In this document: in pieces, positions 53,873 through 64,000 of the stretch
Layout of the letters: each line of letters starts with the position of its first letter
How positions within the stretch are numbered: the stretch's first letter is position 1
DNA from: Paenibacillus sp. J45TS6
Lineage (GTDB): Bacteria; Bacillota; Bacilli; Paenibacillales; Paenibacillaceae
Reading direction: 5' to 3'
Length of the DNA stretch: 64,000 bases
Assembly: GCF_018403285.1 (NCBI RefSeq)
Contig: NZ_BOSJ01000002.1
Coordinates: 372,001-436,000 of the forward strand
Position numbers and translations under genes: made by a program
Notes under the pieces: generated by a model
What the model saw: the letters and a program-made list of their open reading frames with translations, nothing else
Told to the model about the DNA's origin: nothing
The model's database searches: none

Positions 53873-55072
53873 ATGTATTTATTGATAAACCTCGTTGGAA
53901 TTATTGTCTTATTAGGGCTAAGCTATCTTTTGTCATTCAATAAAAGGGAAATCACCTTTAAGCCCATTATCATCCTGTTCATGCTGCAATTAGCTACAAC
54001 TTGGTTTATGTTATCGACCGATATTGGTGGGCAAGTGATCACCTGGATCTCTGACTTCTTCTTATGGTTAATTGATAGTTCCATGTCTGGGGTAAATTTT
54101 GTGTTCGGAGATTTTGCTCCTCTTGACGGATCTGCTTATACGTTCTTTATGAATGTGCTCATGCCGATTATCTTTGTTGTTGTATTTTTTGATATCCTAA
54201 CCCATTATGGTATTTTGCCAGCTCTGATTAATGCGGTCGGTTGGGCATTCTCCAAAATAGCAAAAACGCCGCGTTTCGAAAGTTTCTATTCAATACAAGT
54301 TATGTTTCTTGGGAATAATGAGGCTTTGGCCGTAACACGTACTCAGCTCAATAAAATGAGTGACAAACGGCTGCTAACCGTTGCAATGATAAGTATGTCC
54401 TGTGTTAGTGCACCGATGCTAAGTTCCTACTTGCAGCTGCTAGACGCTAAATATGTACTGACTGCCATTCCACTGAATGCAATTGGCGCACTTATCATCA
54501 CCTCTATCATTAATCCGTATCGTGTTACGGCTGAAGAGGATATTGTATATACTCCATCCAAAGAGGAAAAAGGTAATTTCTTCGATATGATCTCAAAAAG
54601 TATGATGACAGGCGGTAAACTCGCATTGATTATTGCGGTCATGCTTATTGGTTTTGTCTCCCTGATTACCGCAATCAACACGATTTTGGGATTATTTCAT
54701 GATCAGCTCACGCTTCAAAATATCTTTGGTGTCATCTTCTCACCAATTAGCTTCTTAATGGGTGTAGATTTCTCACAGATCTTCACTGTAGGTCAATTAA
54801 TGGGCGAGAAAATTGTTTTGAATGAATTTGTTGCTATGACGAGTTTAAGTGAATTTATGTCCAGCTTAACTCCACATACAGAAGCAGTCATTTCTACGTT
54901 TCTTGTATCTTTCTGTAACTTTACAACGATTGGTATTATTCTTGGGAGTATGCAGGCCCTGTTCGGAGATGTAAGAGCAAAATTTATATCCAAATATACA
55001 TGGCTGCTGTTAGCAAGCGGTATGCTCGTATCCAGTTTAACGGCAATGGTTGTTGGGCTGTTTGTTTGGTAA
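53873..55072 (+). CDS. nupG: NupG-type nucleoside transporter (CNT/NupC family)
   Basis: A 399-residue concentrative nucleoside transporter with about ten membrane helices. Marks are FVFGDFAPLDGSAYTFFMNVLMPIIFVVVFFD, FLGNNEALAVTRTQLNKMSDKR (binding region) and SFCNFTTIGIILGSMQALFG near the end. The B. subtilis relative NupG (YxjA) imports purine nucleosides and is controlled by a guanine riboswitch, exactly as here, which supports the symbol. ATG follows AGAAGGAG. The DUF985 cupin gene lies 39 nt downstream and is probably co-transcribed. Confidence 0.9.
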   Translation: MYLLINLVGIIVLLGLSYLLSFNKREITFKPIIILFMLQLATTWFMLSTDIGGQVITWISDFFLWLIDSSMSGVNFVFGDFAPLDGSAYTFFMNVLMPIIFVVVFFDILTHYGILPALINAVGWAFSKIAKTPRFESFYSIQVMFLGNNEALAVTRTQLNKMSDKRLLTVAMISMSCVSAPMLSSYLQLLDAKYVLTAIPLNAIGALIITSIINPYRVTAEEDIVYTPSKEEKGNFFDMISKSMMTGGKLALIIAVMLIGFVSLITAINTILGLFHDQLTLQNIFGVIFSPISFLMGVDFSQIFTVGQLMGEKIVLNEFVAMTSLSEFMSSLTPHTEAVISTFLVSFCNFTTIGIILGSMQALFGDVRAKFISKYTWLLLASGMLVSSLTAMVVGLFVW

Positions 55073-55111
55073 AATGAAAAATAGTACAGATCTTATAGGA
55101 GGTATACAGCT

Positions 55112-55633
55112 ATGCAAGGACAAGATGCGCAGTATTATGTATCCAAGCTGGGACTCGAACCACATCCAGAGGGCGGATATTATAAAAGAACTTTTGAATC
55201 TCAAGAACAGACTTCAGATCAAGAACTGAGTGTAAATTTTGAAGGAACTAGAAAGCTTTATACTAGTATCTACTTTCTCCTCGGTTCCAATGATATCTCT
55301 CATTTCCATCGTTTGAAATCAGATGAGCTATGGTACTATCATGCAGGAAGTCCGCTTACGATTCATGTCATTGATGAGAATGGTGAATATAAAGCGCACA
55401 AATTAGGAATTAATTTGGAGCAAGGCGAAGTTCCTCAAATTCTCGTTCCTAAAAATTCAATCTTCGGTTCCTCTGTGATGGACGAAGATACCTTCTCTCT
55501 CGTTGGATGCATGGTTTCACCTGGATTTGAATTCCGAGATTTTGAAATGTTTACACAAGATCAGCTCTTGGCTACATACCCTGAGCATAAAGAAATCATC
55601 ATGAAGCTAGCTTATGAGGTACTCCCAGAGTAG
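55112..55633 (+). CDS. DUF985 cupin-fold protein in the nupG operon
   Basis: A 173-residue protein of the cupin_5/DUF985 family: LGLEPHPEGGYYKRTF, IYFLLGSNDISHFHRLKSDELWYYH (cupin motif 1), GSSVMDEDTFSLVGCMVSPGFEF (motif 2 region). The metal-binding His residues in FHRLK and YYHAG are present. The family has no proven function. It lies 39 nt behind nupG with AGGAGG before its ATG and before a shared terminator, so it falls under the guanine riboswitch; a role in purine or nucleoside metabolism is suggested. Confidence 0.85.
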   Translation: MQGQDAQYYVSKLGLEPHPEGGYYKRTFESQEQTSDQELSVNFEGTRKLYTSIYFLLGSNDISHFHRLKSDELWYYHAGSPLTIHVIDENGEYKAHKLGINLEQGEVPQILVPKNSIFGSSVMDEDTFSLVGCMVSPGFEFRDFEMFTQDQLLATYPEHKEIIMKLAYEVLPE

Positions 55634-55660
55634 GTATTCCTTATAATGGTTTCATAATAA

Positions 55661-55719
55661 ACACCTTTAGTTAAAAGATGGGCACCAAGCCGATCCTTTA
55701 ATAAAAGGTGTTTTTTTCT
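55661..55719 (+). terminator. Terminator of the nupG-DUF985 operon
   Basis: ACACCTTT (55661-55668) and AAAGGTGT (55704-55711), with an inner AAAG/CTTT, then T7. Confidence 0.82.
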
Positions 55720-55822
55720 TAGGAATATTTATATCAAGTTTCTTCTATCTAGAACGGCGTATGTCGATTTTATCAAAGTAGAGACCCGCTAACCAAATAA
55801 GACCTTAATATATAACAACAGG

Positions 55823-55853
55823 CATCGTTCTCCGCTTCTTAGCGGGAACGATG
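55823..55853 (-). terminator. Hairpin downstream of mqo, probable terminator
   Basis: CATCGTTC (55823-55830) and GAACGATG (55846-55853), with CCGC/GCGG inside. The stem is strong but the following minus-strand sequence lacks a clean T tract. Confidence 0.65.
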
Positions 55854-55914
55854 TTTGTGCATGATTTGATCGAACCGATTTATTTACTCTGTAGAGCCTT
55901 ATATGAAGCAGATA

Positions 55915-57420
55915 CTACTTGATGGACGATTGCAATTCACCATTGTTTAGACCAAGTGTCCGTGCAGTGGAAGTGTGAATTTGACGGATGAGATCAGGGT
56001 TTTTCATTAAAGACATTCCGTAGGAAGGAATCATTTCTTTTAATTTCGGTTTCCAATTGTTCAGATGCTCAGGGAAACATTTCTCAATAACTTCAAGCAT
56101 AACAGGAACAGCGGTAGAAGCCCCTGGAGAAGCACCCAGTAAAGCGGCAATTGAGCCATCGGAGGCACTTACCACTTCGGTACCAAATTGCAGTGTTCCT
56201 TTGCCTCCAGCCTCGGTATCTTTAATGACCTGGACGCGTTGCCCCGATACAAGCAAATCCCAATCTTCGCTTTTGGCATCCGGAATGAATTCTCGGAGCT
56301 CTTCCATCCGTTTTTCTTTGGATAACATCACTTGTTGAATGAGGTATTTTGTTAAAGACATATTTTTAGCTCCAGCTGCGAGCATCGTGAGTACATTGTT
56401 TGGTTTTACTGAACCGATCAAATCGAACATAGATCCAGTTTTTAAAAATTTTGGCGAGAAGCCGGCAAAAGGCCCAAAAAGTAATGATTTTTTATTATCG
56501 ATAAATCTTGTATCCAGATGCGGAACTGACATGGGTGGTGCACCCACTTTCGCTTTGCCATACACTTTAGCATGATGTTTTGCGATAACTTCTGGGTTGT
56601 TACATACCATGAATAGTCCGCTGATTGGGAAGCCGCCAATATGTTTGCCTTCGGGAATCCCTGACTTTTGTAGTAATGGAAGACTGCCGCCGCCGCCGCC
56701 AACAAAAACAAACTTAGCTGTATGGCGCTCGACCTGACCGCTGCCATTTCGTACTTTTAGTTCCCACGATCCGTTACTGTTTCGTTTTATATCTTCGACA
56801 CTATGTTTATATTTGATATCAACGTTTTTGTTCTTTAAGTGGCCAAATAACATGCGCGTTAAAGCGCCAAAGTTCACATCCGTACCCGTTTCCATCTTTG
56901 TGGCAGCAATAGGCTCATTTGTTTTGCGATCTTTCATAATAAGCGGAATCCATTCCTCTAATTTCTTCGGATCACTGGAAAATTCCATACCTTGAAACAG
57001 AGGATTGCCTATCATTGTATCATAACGTTTTTTCAAAAATGCTACATCTTTTTCGCCATGTACTAGACTGATATGGGGTAATGGCATAATAAAATCATGC
57101 GGATTGCGAATCAAATTACTTTTTACTAGATAAGACCAAAACTGCATAGAGACTTGAAACTGTTCATTCACATTTACTGCTTTATTAATATCGATCGAGC
57201 CGTCTGCTTTTTCAGTTGTGTAGTTAAGCTCACAGAGTGCGGCATGACCCGTTCCTGCATTGTTCCACTCGTTAGAGCTTTCCTCACCTGCACTTGCTAA
57301 CTTTTCAAATACTTTAATGTTCCAGTTCGGTACTAATTCTTTTAGCAATGTCCCTAAAGTCGCACTCATGATTCCAGCACCAATTAAGATTACGTCTGTT
57401 TCGGTTTGTCTGTTGCTCAT
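55915..57420 (-). CDS. mqo: Malate:quinone oxidoreductase
   Basis: FAD-dependent membrane-associated enzyme of 501 residues. It oxidises malate to oxaloacetate and passes electrons to the quinone pool. Seen are the FAD-binding [71 protein letters not shown] and PSYGMSL near the end, all typical of Mqo. Length is normal. ATG start with GGACGGTAATT before it, a weak ribosome site. Single gene; the 275-nt gap upstream shows no known motif apart from hairpins after the GH53 gene. Confidence 0.94.
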   Translation of the reverse strand: MSNRQTETDVILIGAGIMSATLGTLLKELVPNWNIKVFEKLASAGEESSNEWNNAGTGHAALCELNYTTEKADGSIDINKAVNVNEQFQVSMQFWSYLVKSNLIRNPHDFIMPLPHISLVHGEKDVAFLKKRYDTMIGNPLFQGMEFSSDPKKLEEWIPLIMKDRKTNEPIAATKMETGTDVNFGALTRMLFGHLKNKNVDIKYKHSVEDIKRNSNGSWELKVRNGSGQVERHTAKFVFVGGGGGSLPLLQKSGIPEGKHIGGFPISGLFMVCNNPEVIAKHHAKVYGKAKVGAPPMSVPHLDTRFIDNKKSLLFGPFAGFSPKFLKTGSMFDLIGSVKPNNVLTMLAAGAKNMSLTKYLIQQVMLSKEKRMEELREFIPDAKSEDWDLLVSGQRVQVIKDTEAGGKGTLQFGTEVVSASDGSIAALLGASPGASTAVPVMLEVIEKCFPEHLNNWKPKLKEMIPSYGMSLMKNPDLIRQIHTSTARTLGLNNGELQSSIK

Positions 57421-57621
57421 AATTACCGTCCTTATACGCTAGTATTTGAAGAAAAGATGTATGCGCTATCATGCACGGGATAATACAGCCTTTTTGCACA
57501 CCTTTTCTAGATGAATTAAACCTACACCTAGCATATCACTATTTTATCTACTTTTAAATAATAGAAAACTGTGTAAATTTTACTGGTTGTTAGGATTATA
57601 ATTCCATTAAGAATATAAAGA

Positions 57622-57681
57622 ATACGGCACAGTGGATGTCATCCCTGTACCGTATCTTAACGTACACCGAAGGTGAACGTT
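57622..57681 (-). terminator. Tandem hairpins after the GH53 gene
   Basis: ATACGG/CCGTAT (57622-57655) has GGAT/ATCC inside; nearer the gene, AACGT-CACC/GGTG-ACGTT spans 57659-57681. T tracts are short, so termination is probable but not certain. Confidence 0.6.
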
Positions 57682-57695
57682 CTACCTCTATTCTT

Positions 57696-60881
<3,186 letters not shown>

Positions 60882-60907
60882 TCACTACAAAAGCGACTTT
60901 CTCCTCT

Positions 60908-60921
60908 TGTAAGCACTTACA
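60908..60921. promoter_or_regulatory. cre-like site upstream of the GH53 gene
   Basis: TGTAAGCACTTACA is a perfect dyad that fits the CcpA consensus except that the central CG is CA. It lies 54 nt before the ATG, just after a possible -10 (TATATT, minus strand). Catabolite repression of the galactanase is plausible. Confidence 0.5.
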
Positions 60922-61024
60922 TCTAAATATACAAGAGAACATATGGCGGGTAACGTATGTAAATGAAATATTTTGTATCCTTATGCAAGCATTCGTCTCA
61001 CATGAGCCACTCCTGACAAACGGC

Positions 61025-61061
61025 AAAAAGCCGTTCCCTTTTTAAAGAGAACGACCTTTCG
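61025..61061 (-). terminator. Intrinsic terminator of the YesMN-type operon
   Basis: On the minus strand AAAG..CGTTC..CTT pairs with AAG..GAACG..CTTTTT. It lies just after the kinase stop at 61083. Confidence 0.75.
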
Positions 61062-61082
61062 CAATGAATATATAAGTTCATT

Positions 61083-62816
61083 TCAATCCAGTGTCTTTGA
61101 TATTACGATACGTACAGTTGTCCCATTATGATCTGAATGGATGTTTACTCCATACTTCGGGCCGTAATACAACTGAATACGCTCATCCACGTTTTTAATT
61201 CCGACACCCCCAAGTTTTGTCGATTGATTCACTCGATTTTGCACAAGTAGGTCTTTATCAAATCCCTCTCCATTATCCCGAACTGTAAAAATAACCTGGT
61301 CCCCATCCGTTTCTGCACGAACCTCGATTACACCTTGGCGATCCAGCCCCCGTATCCCGTGATACAGTGCATTTTCAACAATCGGCTGTAAGATAATCTT
61401 AGGCATCTGCACTCTTAATAAGGATGGGTCACAATCAATGGTATATACAAGCCCATCGCCGTAACGTTCTTTTTGAATAAATAGATACTGCCTTACATGA
61501 TCAAGTTCATTCTCTACTGTAGTCAGCTCATTGCCTCCGCTTAAAGATAAACGGAAAAATTGTGCCAACGCTTTCGTCATTTCAATGACCTTCTCACTAT
61601 CATTAAACTCAGCCATCCACACGATGGTATCAAGCGTATTATAGAGAAAATGGGGATTAATCTGACTATGCAGAGTACTGATTTCCAAGCGCCGTAAATC
61701 CTTTTCTTTGTCCGTAATCTCCTGCATTAGTTTTCTGATCTCCATCATCATACCGTTAAAGTGCCGAGAAAGGCTCTGCGCTTCATAACATCCTCTGCTA
61801 TCAACCTTTATCTCTGTAAGTCCTTTTTCAATATCTTGCATGGCTCGCTCTAATTTACGAAAAGGTGTGGTGATCCTGCCTGTAAAAAGAACCACACTGA
61901 CGGTGGCGATGATGAGAAATCCAAAGCCGAAGAGGACGAAAATGTTAAATAGTTTGTTTTTAATTGCTGTCAGTTCATCTTGGGATGATACCCCTGCAAA
62001 AATCCAGTCTGCGTTCCGTAAAGAATACAAATGTGTAAAGGTCTGCTCGGTCTGATCATATGCTGCTGGATCTAGAGCAATTTCATACAGTTCCTGCTGT
62101 TTGATTTCATTTTGAAAATAAGCAGGATCTTCATGATATACGACCTCATGGTTGGCATTTAAAATAAAGGAAAAGCCCGCATGTCCTAAATCTAAATTCT
62201 CCAGGTAGTCTTCGATTACTTTATACTGAACATCAATGAGAAGAACACCGATATTTCTGCCCTGTTCATTTTTAATTTCACGGCTGAGCGAGATGACCCA
62301 GTTATCTTTATCCATACTAAAATCCTGCATGCGCGCCGAAGTGAGAACAGGAACGTTCCCATTATCAATGGCAGATACATACCACGCTTCTTTCATCATG
62401 TTGCTCGACATACTCATCGATAAACCCGATTCATTCGAGATAATTTGCCCGTCCTTACTGACCATGACAATCGACTCAATGAACGGATCTGTAGCTATGG
62501 AGGTATCAATCATGCTAAGAATCTTTTCTTTATCTGCTTGCTGCCGATCTGTACTTGAAAAATAATCGACAAGCTGCGGATTCTCCGCAAGCAACCGCGA
62601 GAGAGCTTTTAGCCGGTCAATATACAAATCAATGTACATTCCGCTCTGTTCCACTGCATTCTCCGTATTCGTTGTTGCTTCTTTCTGAACAATGGATGCA
62701 ATACTAAAGTATAAAATAATTCCGATAAACAGCAGGGTCAGCACACTTGCAACAATATAGTGGAGAGCAATTTGAACGCGCAGTTTCTTAAAAACATAGA
62801 AGCGTGACATCCTCAT
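61083..62816 (-). CDS. YesM-type sensor histidine kinase
   Basis: A 577-residue membrane sensor. Two membrane helices (about 13-35 and 292-312) flank a large extracellular dCache-like domain; HAMP (about 313-365, with FRKLERAMQDIEKG) follows. The His_kinase domain has TLHSQINPHFLYNTLDTIVWM, and the ATPase domain has PKIILQPIVENALYHGIRG and DNGEGFD. YesM-type kinases sense extracellular sugars, often through a binding lipoprotein. Its start overlaps the regulator stop (ATGA). It is beside the GH53 galactanase, so galactan oligosaccharides are a likely signal; this is inferred. Confidence 0.92.
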   Translation of the reverse strand: MRMSRFYVFKKLRVQIALHYIVASVLTLLFIGIILYFSIASIVQKEATTNTENAVEQSGMYIDLYIDRLKALSRLLAENPQLVDYFSSTDRQQADKEKILSMIDTSIATDPFIESIVMVSKDGQIISNESGLSMSMSSNMMKEAWYVSAIDNGNVPVLTSARMQDFSMDKDNWVISLSREIKNEQGRNIGVLLIDVQYKVIEDYLENLDLGHAGFSFILNANHEVVYHEDPAYFQNEIKQQELYEIALDPAAYDQTEQTFTHLYSLRNADWIFAGVSSQDELTAIKNKLFNIFVLFGFGFLIIATVSVVLFTGRITTPFRKLERAMQDIEKGLTEIKVDSRGCYEAQSLSRHFNGMMMEIRKLMQEITDKEKDLRRLEISTLHSQINPHFLYNTLDTIVWMAEFNDSEKVIEMTKALAQFFRLSLSGGNELTTVENELDHVRQYLFIQKERYGDGLVYTIDCDPSLLRVQMPKIILQPIVENALYHGIRGLDRQGVIEVRAETDGDQVIFTVRDNGEGFDKDLLVQNRVNQSTKLGGVGIKNVDERIQLYYGPKYGVNIHSDHNGTTVRIVISKTLD

Positions 62817-63580
62817 TCCCGTGCCTTTTCCCGGAATTGGTTAGGGGATAGCATAAACTTTCGTTTGAATGAGGCACTCAGATAGTTCGGATCTTCAAAA
62901 CCAACCGCATCTGCAATTTCATAAACCCGCATATGAGTGCTAAGCAGCAGAATCTTGGCGCGTTCTAGGCGCATGGTTACCATGTACTCTTGAAAGGTTT
63001 GACCGTACAGACGTTTAAAAAGACTGCTGAGGTAGGAAGTGCTGAGAGCCAGCTGTTTTGCTAGATATGTTAAGGAAAAATCCTTATTCGCAATATTGTC
63101 TTCAATCTCTTTTTGTATTTTCACTTTATAACCCGTATCGTCTGCTGTATCTGTATTCTTCTTCAAATCTTGTACAAGTCGCGATACCTCTATGTATTTG
63201 TCCGCTTGTTGTCTTTTTTCAATGAGTTTCTTTAGCATTTGCTCAATATCTTTTTTAGAAACGGGCTTTAGTACATAATCATCCACACCTGCTTTTAAAG
63301 CAGAAACTGCGTAATCAAAATAATCATAGCCTGTCACCAGGGCAATTTTTACGTCTGGTTTTAGACTCTTAACCGCAATGGCAAAATCAAGCCCATTCAT
63401 CTTCGGCATATTAATATCAGCTAAGATAAAATCAGGTTCGTGTTGTTTGAAAATATCTAGCGCAGCTTCCCCGTTTGAGGCTTCAAATACCTCAGAGATG
63501 GACAATGCTTCAAAATCAACAAAGGAACGAATTCCTCGAATGATGATGGGTTCATCATCAACTAGAAGTAGTTTATACAT
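62813..63580 (-). CDS. YesN-type response regulator with AraC DNA-binding domain
   Basis: A 255-residue regulator. The receiver has DDE near the N-terminus and phospho-acceptor Asp55 in FILADINMPKMNGLDFA; Lys in YVLKPVSKKD completes the site. The C-terminal AraC domain reads FSLTYLAKQLALSTSYLSSLFKR and MRVYEIADAVGFEDPNYLSASFKRKF. The frame opens to 63622, but the ATG at 63580 behind GGAGGAG is the true start. Operon with the kinase at 61083-62816. Its likely target is the GH53 gene. Confidence 0.92.
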   Translation of the reverse strand: MYKLLLVDDEPIIIRGIRSFVDFEALSISEVFEASNGEAALDIFKQHEPDFILADINMPKMNGLDFAIAVKSLKPDVKIALVTGYDYFDYAVSALKAGVDDYVLKPVSKKDIEQMLKKLIEKRQQADKYIEVSRLVQDLKKNTDTADDTGYKVKIQKEIEDNIANKDFSLTYLAKQLALSTSYLSSLFKRLYGQTFQEYMVTMRLERAKILLLSTHMRVYEIADAVGFEDPNYLSASFKRKFMLSPNQFREKARE

Positions 63581-63680
63581 TGTCTCCTCCTTCTTAAGGC
63601 TTGGACCATATGTCCATCGCAAAGAAGATGGCTTTCACCATCTCCCTTGTTCACCTTATATATATTGTACAATACTGTAT

Positions 63681-64000
63681 CTATTTTGTAAGATGTTCCA
63701 AATATCCATAACCGGCCGCTTCCATATCTGCTTGCGGGATAAAAGTAATGGAGGCACTGTTAATACAATAACGCAGGCCCCCACGGTCCTCTGGTCCGTC
63801 TTCAAATACATGACCTAAATGGCTGTTTCCCGTACGGCTTCTTACTTCGGTGCGAATCATGTTATAACTGGTGTCTTCATATTCAAGCACAACTGCCGGA
63901 TCGATCGGTTTCGTAAAGCTCGGCCATCCGCACATCGAGTCATACTTATCTGCAGATGAGAATAAAGGCTCGCCTGTTACTACATCCACGTAAATCCCTG
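63681..64000 (-). CDS. Methionine-R-sulfoxide reductase domain (MsrB), 5' end outside window
   Basis: The frame is open to the right edge of the window. It contains [34 protein letters not shown] and the catalytic Cys in [13 protein letters not shown], all MsrB marks. It reduces methionine-R-sulfoxide with thioredoxin. The usual zinc Cys pairs are absent in this part, as in many Firmicute MsrAB fusions. Whether it is a single-domain MsrB or the end of an MsrA-MsrB fusion cannot be told. Confidence 0.9.
   Translation of the reverse strand, partial: GIYVDVVTGEPLFSSADKYDSMCGWPSFTKPIDPAVVLEYEDTSYNMIRTEVRSRTGNSHLGHVFEDGPEDRGGLRYCINSASITFIPQADMEAAGYGYLEHLTK

Overview
The window looks like a chromosomal segment from a Paenibacillus-type, spore-forming, low-to-medium-GC Firmicute. 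The evidence is strong Gram-positive Shine-Dalgarno sequences, a complete bceRSAB locus, perfect Fur boxes, and secreted proteins ending in copper-amine-oxidase-N 'stalk' domains or SLH repeats. A YesM/YesN-type two-component pair and 5TMR-type sporulation-like kinases fit the same picture. I see no rRNA, tRNA, CRISPR array, insertion sequence or prophage block. Most genes are single or in pairs, separated by clear intrinsic terminators.

Layout. 1-4.8 kb: end of a peptide transporter, rlmN, and a divergent ytbE-ytbD / HxlR-regulator locus. 4.8-10 kb: a Fur-controlled siderophore uptake block (binding lipoprotein, two permeases, AraC activator, siderophore-esterase-like hydrolase) with no ATPase. 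10-15.3 kb: two secreted proteins with stalk domains, a multicopper oxidase fused to a cupredoxin domain, and a 32-residue acidic protein. 15.4-20 kb: bceRSAB, bacitracin sensing and detoxification. 20-30.9 kb: small transport, redox and regulatory units (MarR-MFS, DoxX, XRE-cupin, ArsR-SulP, lipid kinase, diguanylate cyclase, luciferase-like oxidoreductase, PhnA/YjdM, aldo/keto reductase). 31-32.4 kb: a second beta-clamp gene behind a ribbon-helix-helix gene. 32.5-35.9 kb: a papain-like hydrolase, a CdsA-like membrane protein, an unknown membrane protein and a Dph6-like ATPase.

36-40.8 kb: a roughly 1,500-residue secreted M60-like metallopeptidase whose leader carries a c-di-GMP-I (GEMM) riboswitch followed by an intrinsic terminator. 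41-43.8 kb: dbpA, convergent with a histidine kinase whose reading frame has no stop before the shared terminator. 44-48.5 kb: an SGNH esterase, a MidA-like methyltransferase with a helical-repeat tail, and SelO. 48.8-53.4 kb: hydroxybutyrate dehydrogenase with a GntP permease and a LysR regulator, then an SDR-MarR pair behind a 22-bp palindrome. 53.5-55.7 kb: a guanine riboswitch controlling a NupG-type nucleoside transporter and a DUF985 cupin. 55.9-64 kb: mqo, an SLH-anchored GH53 galactanase behind a cre-like site, a YesMN-type two-component pair, and the end of an msrB-type gene.

The strongest regulatory observations are the two riboswitches, the Fur boxes, several operator-like palindromes beside cognate regulators, the stop-less kinase frame, and the beta-clamp paralogue. 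Calls rest on reading the sequence and on recalled family features; no database search was run.
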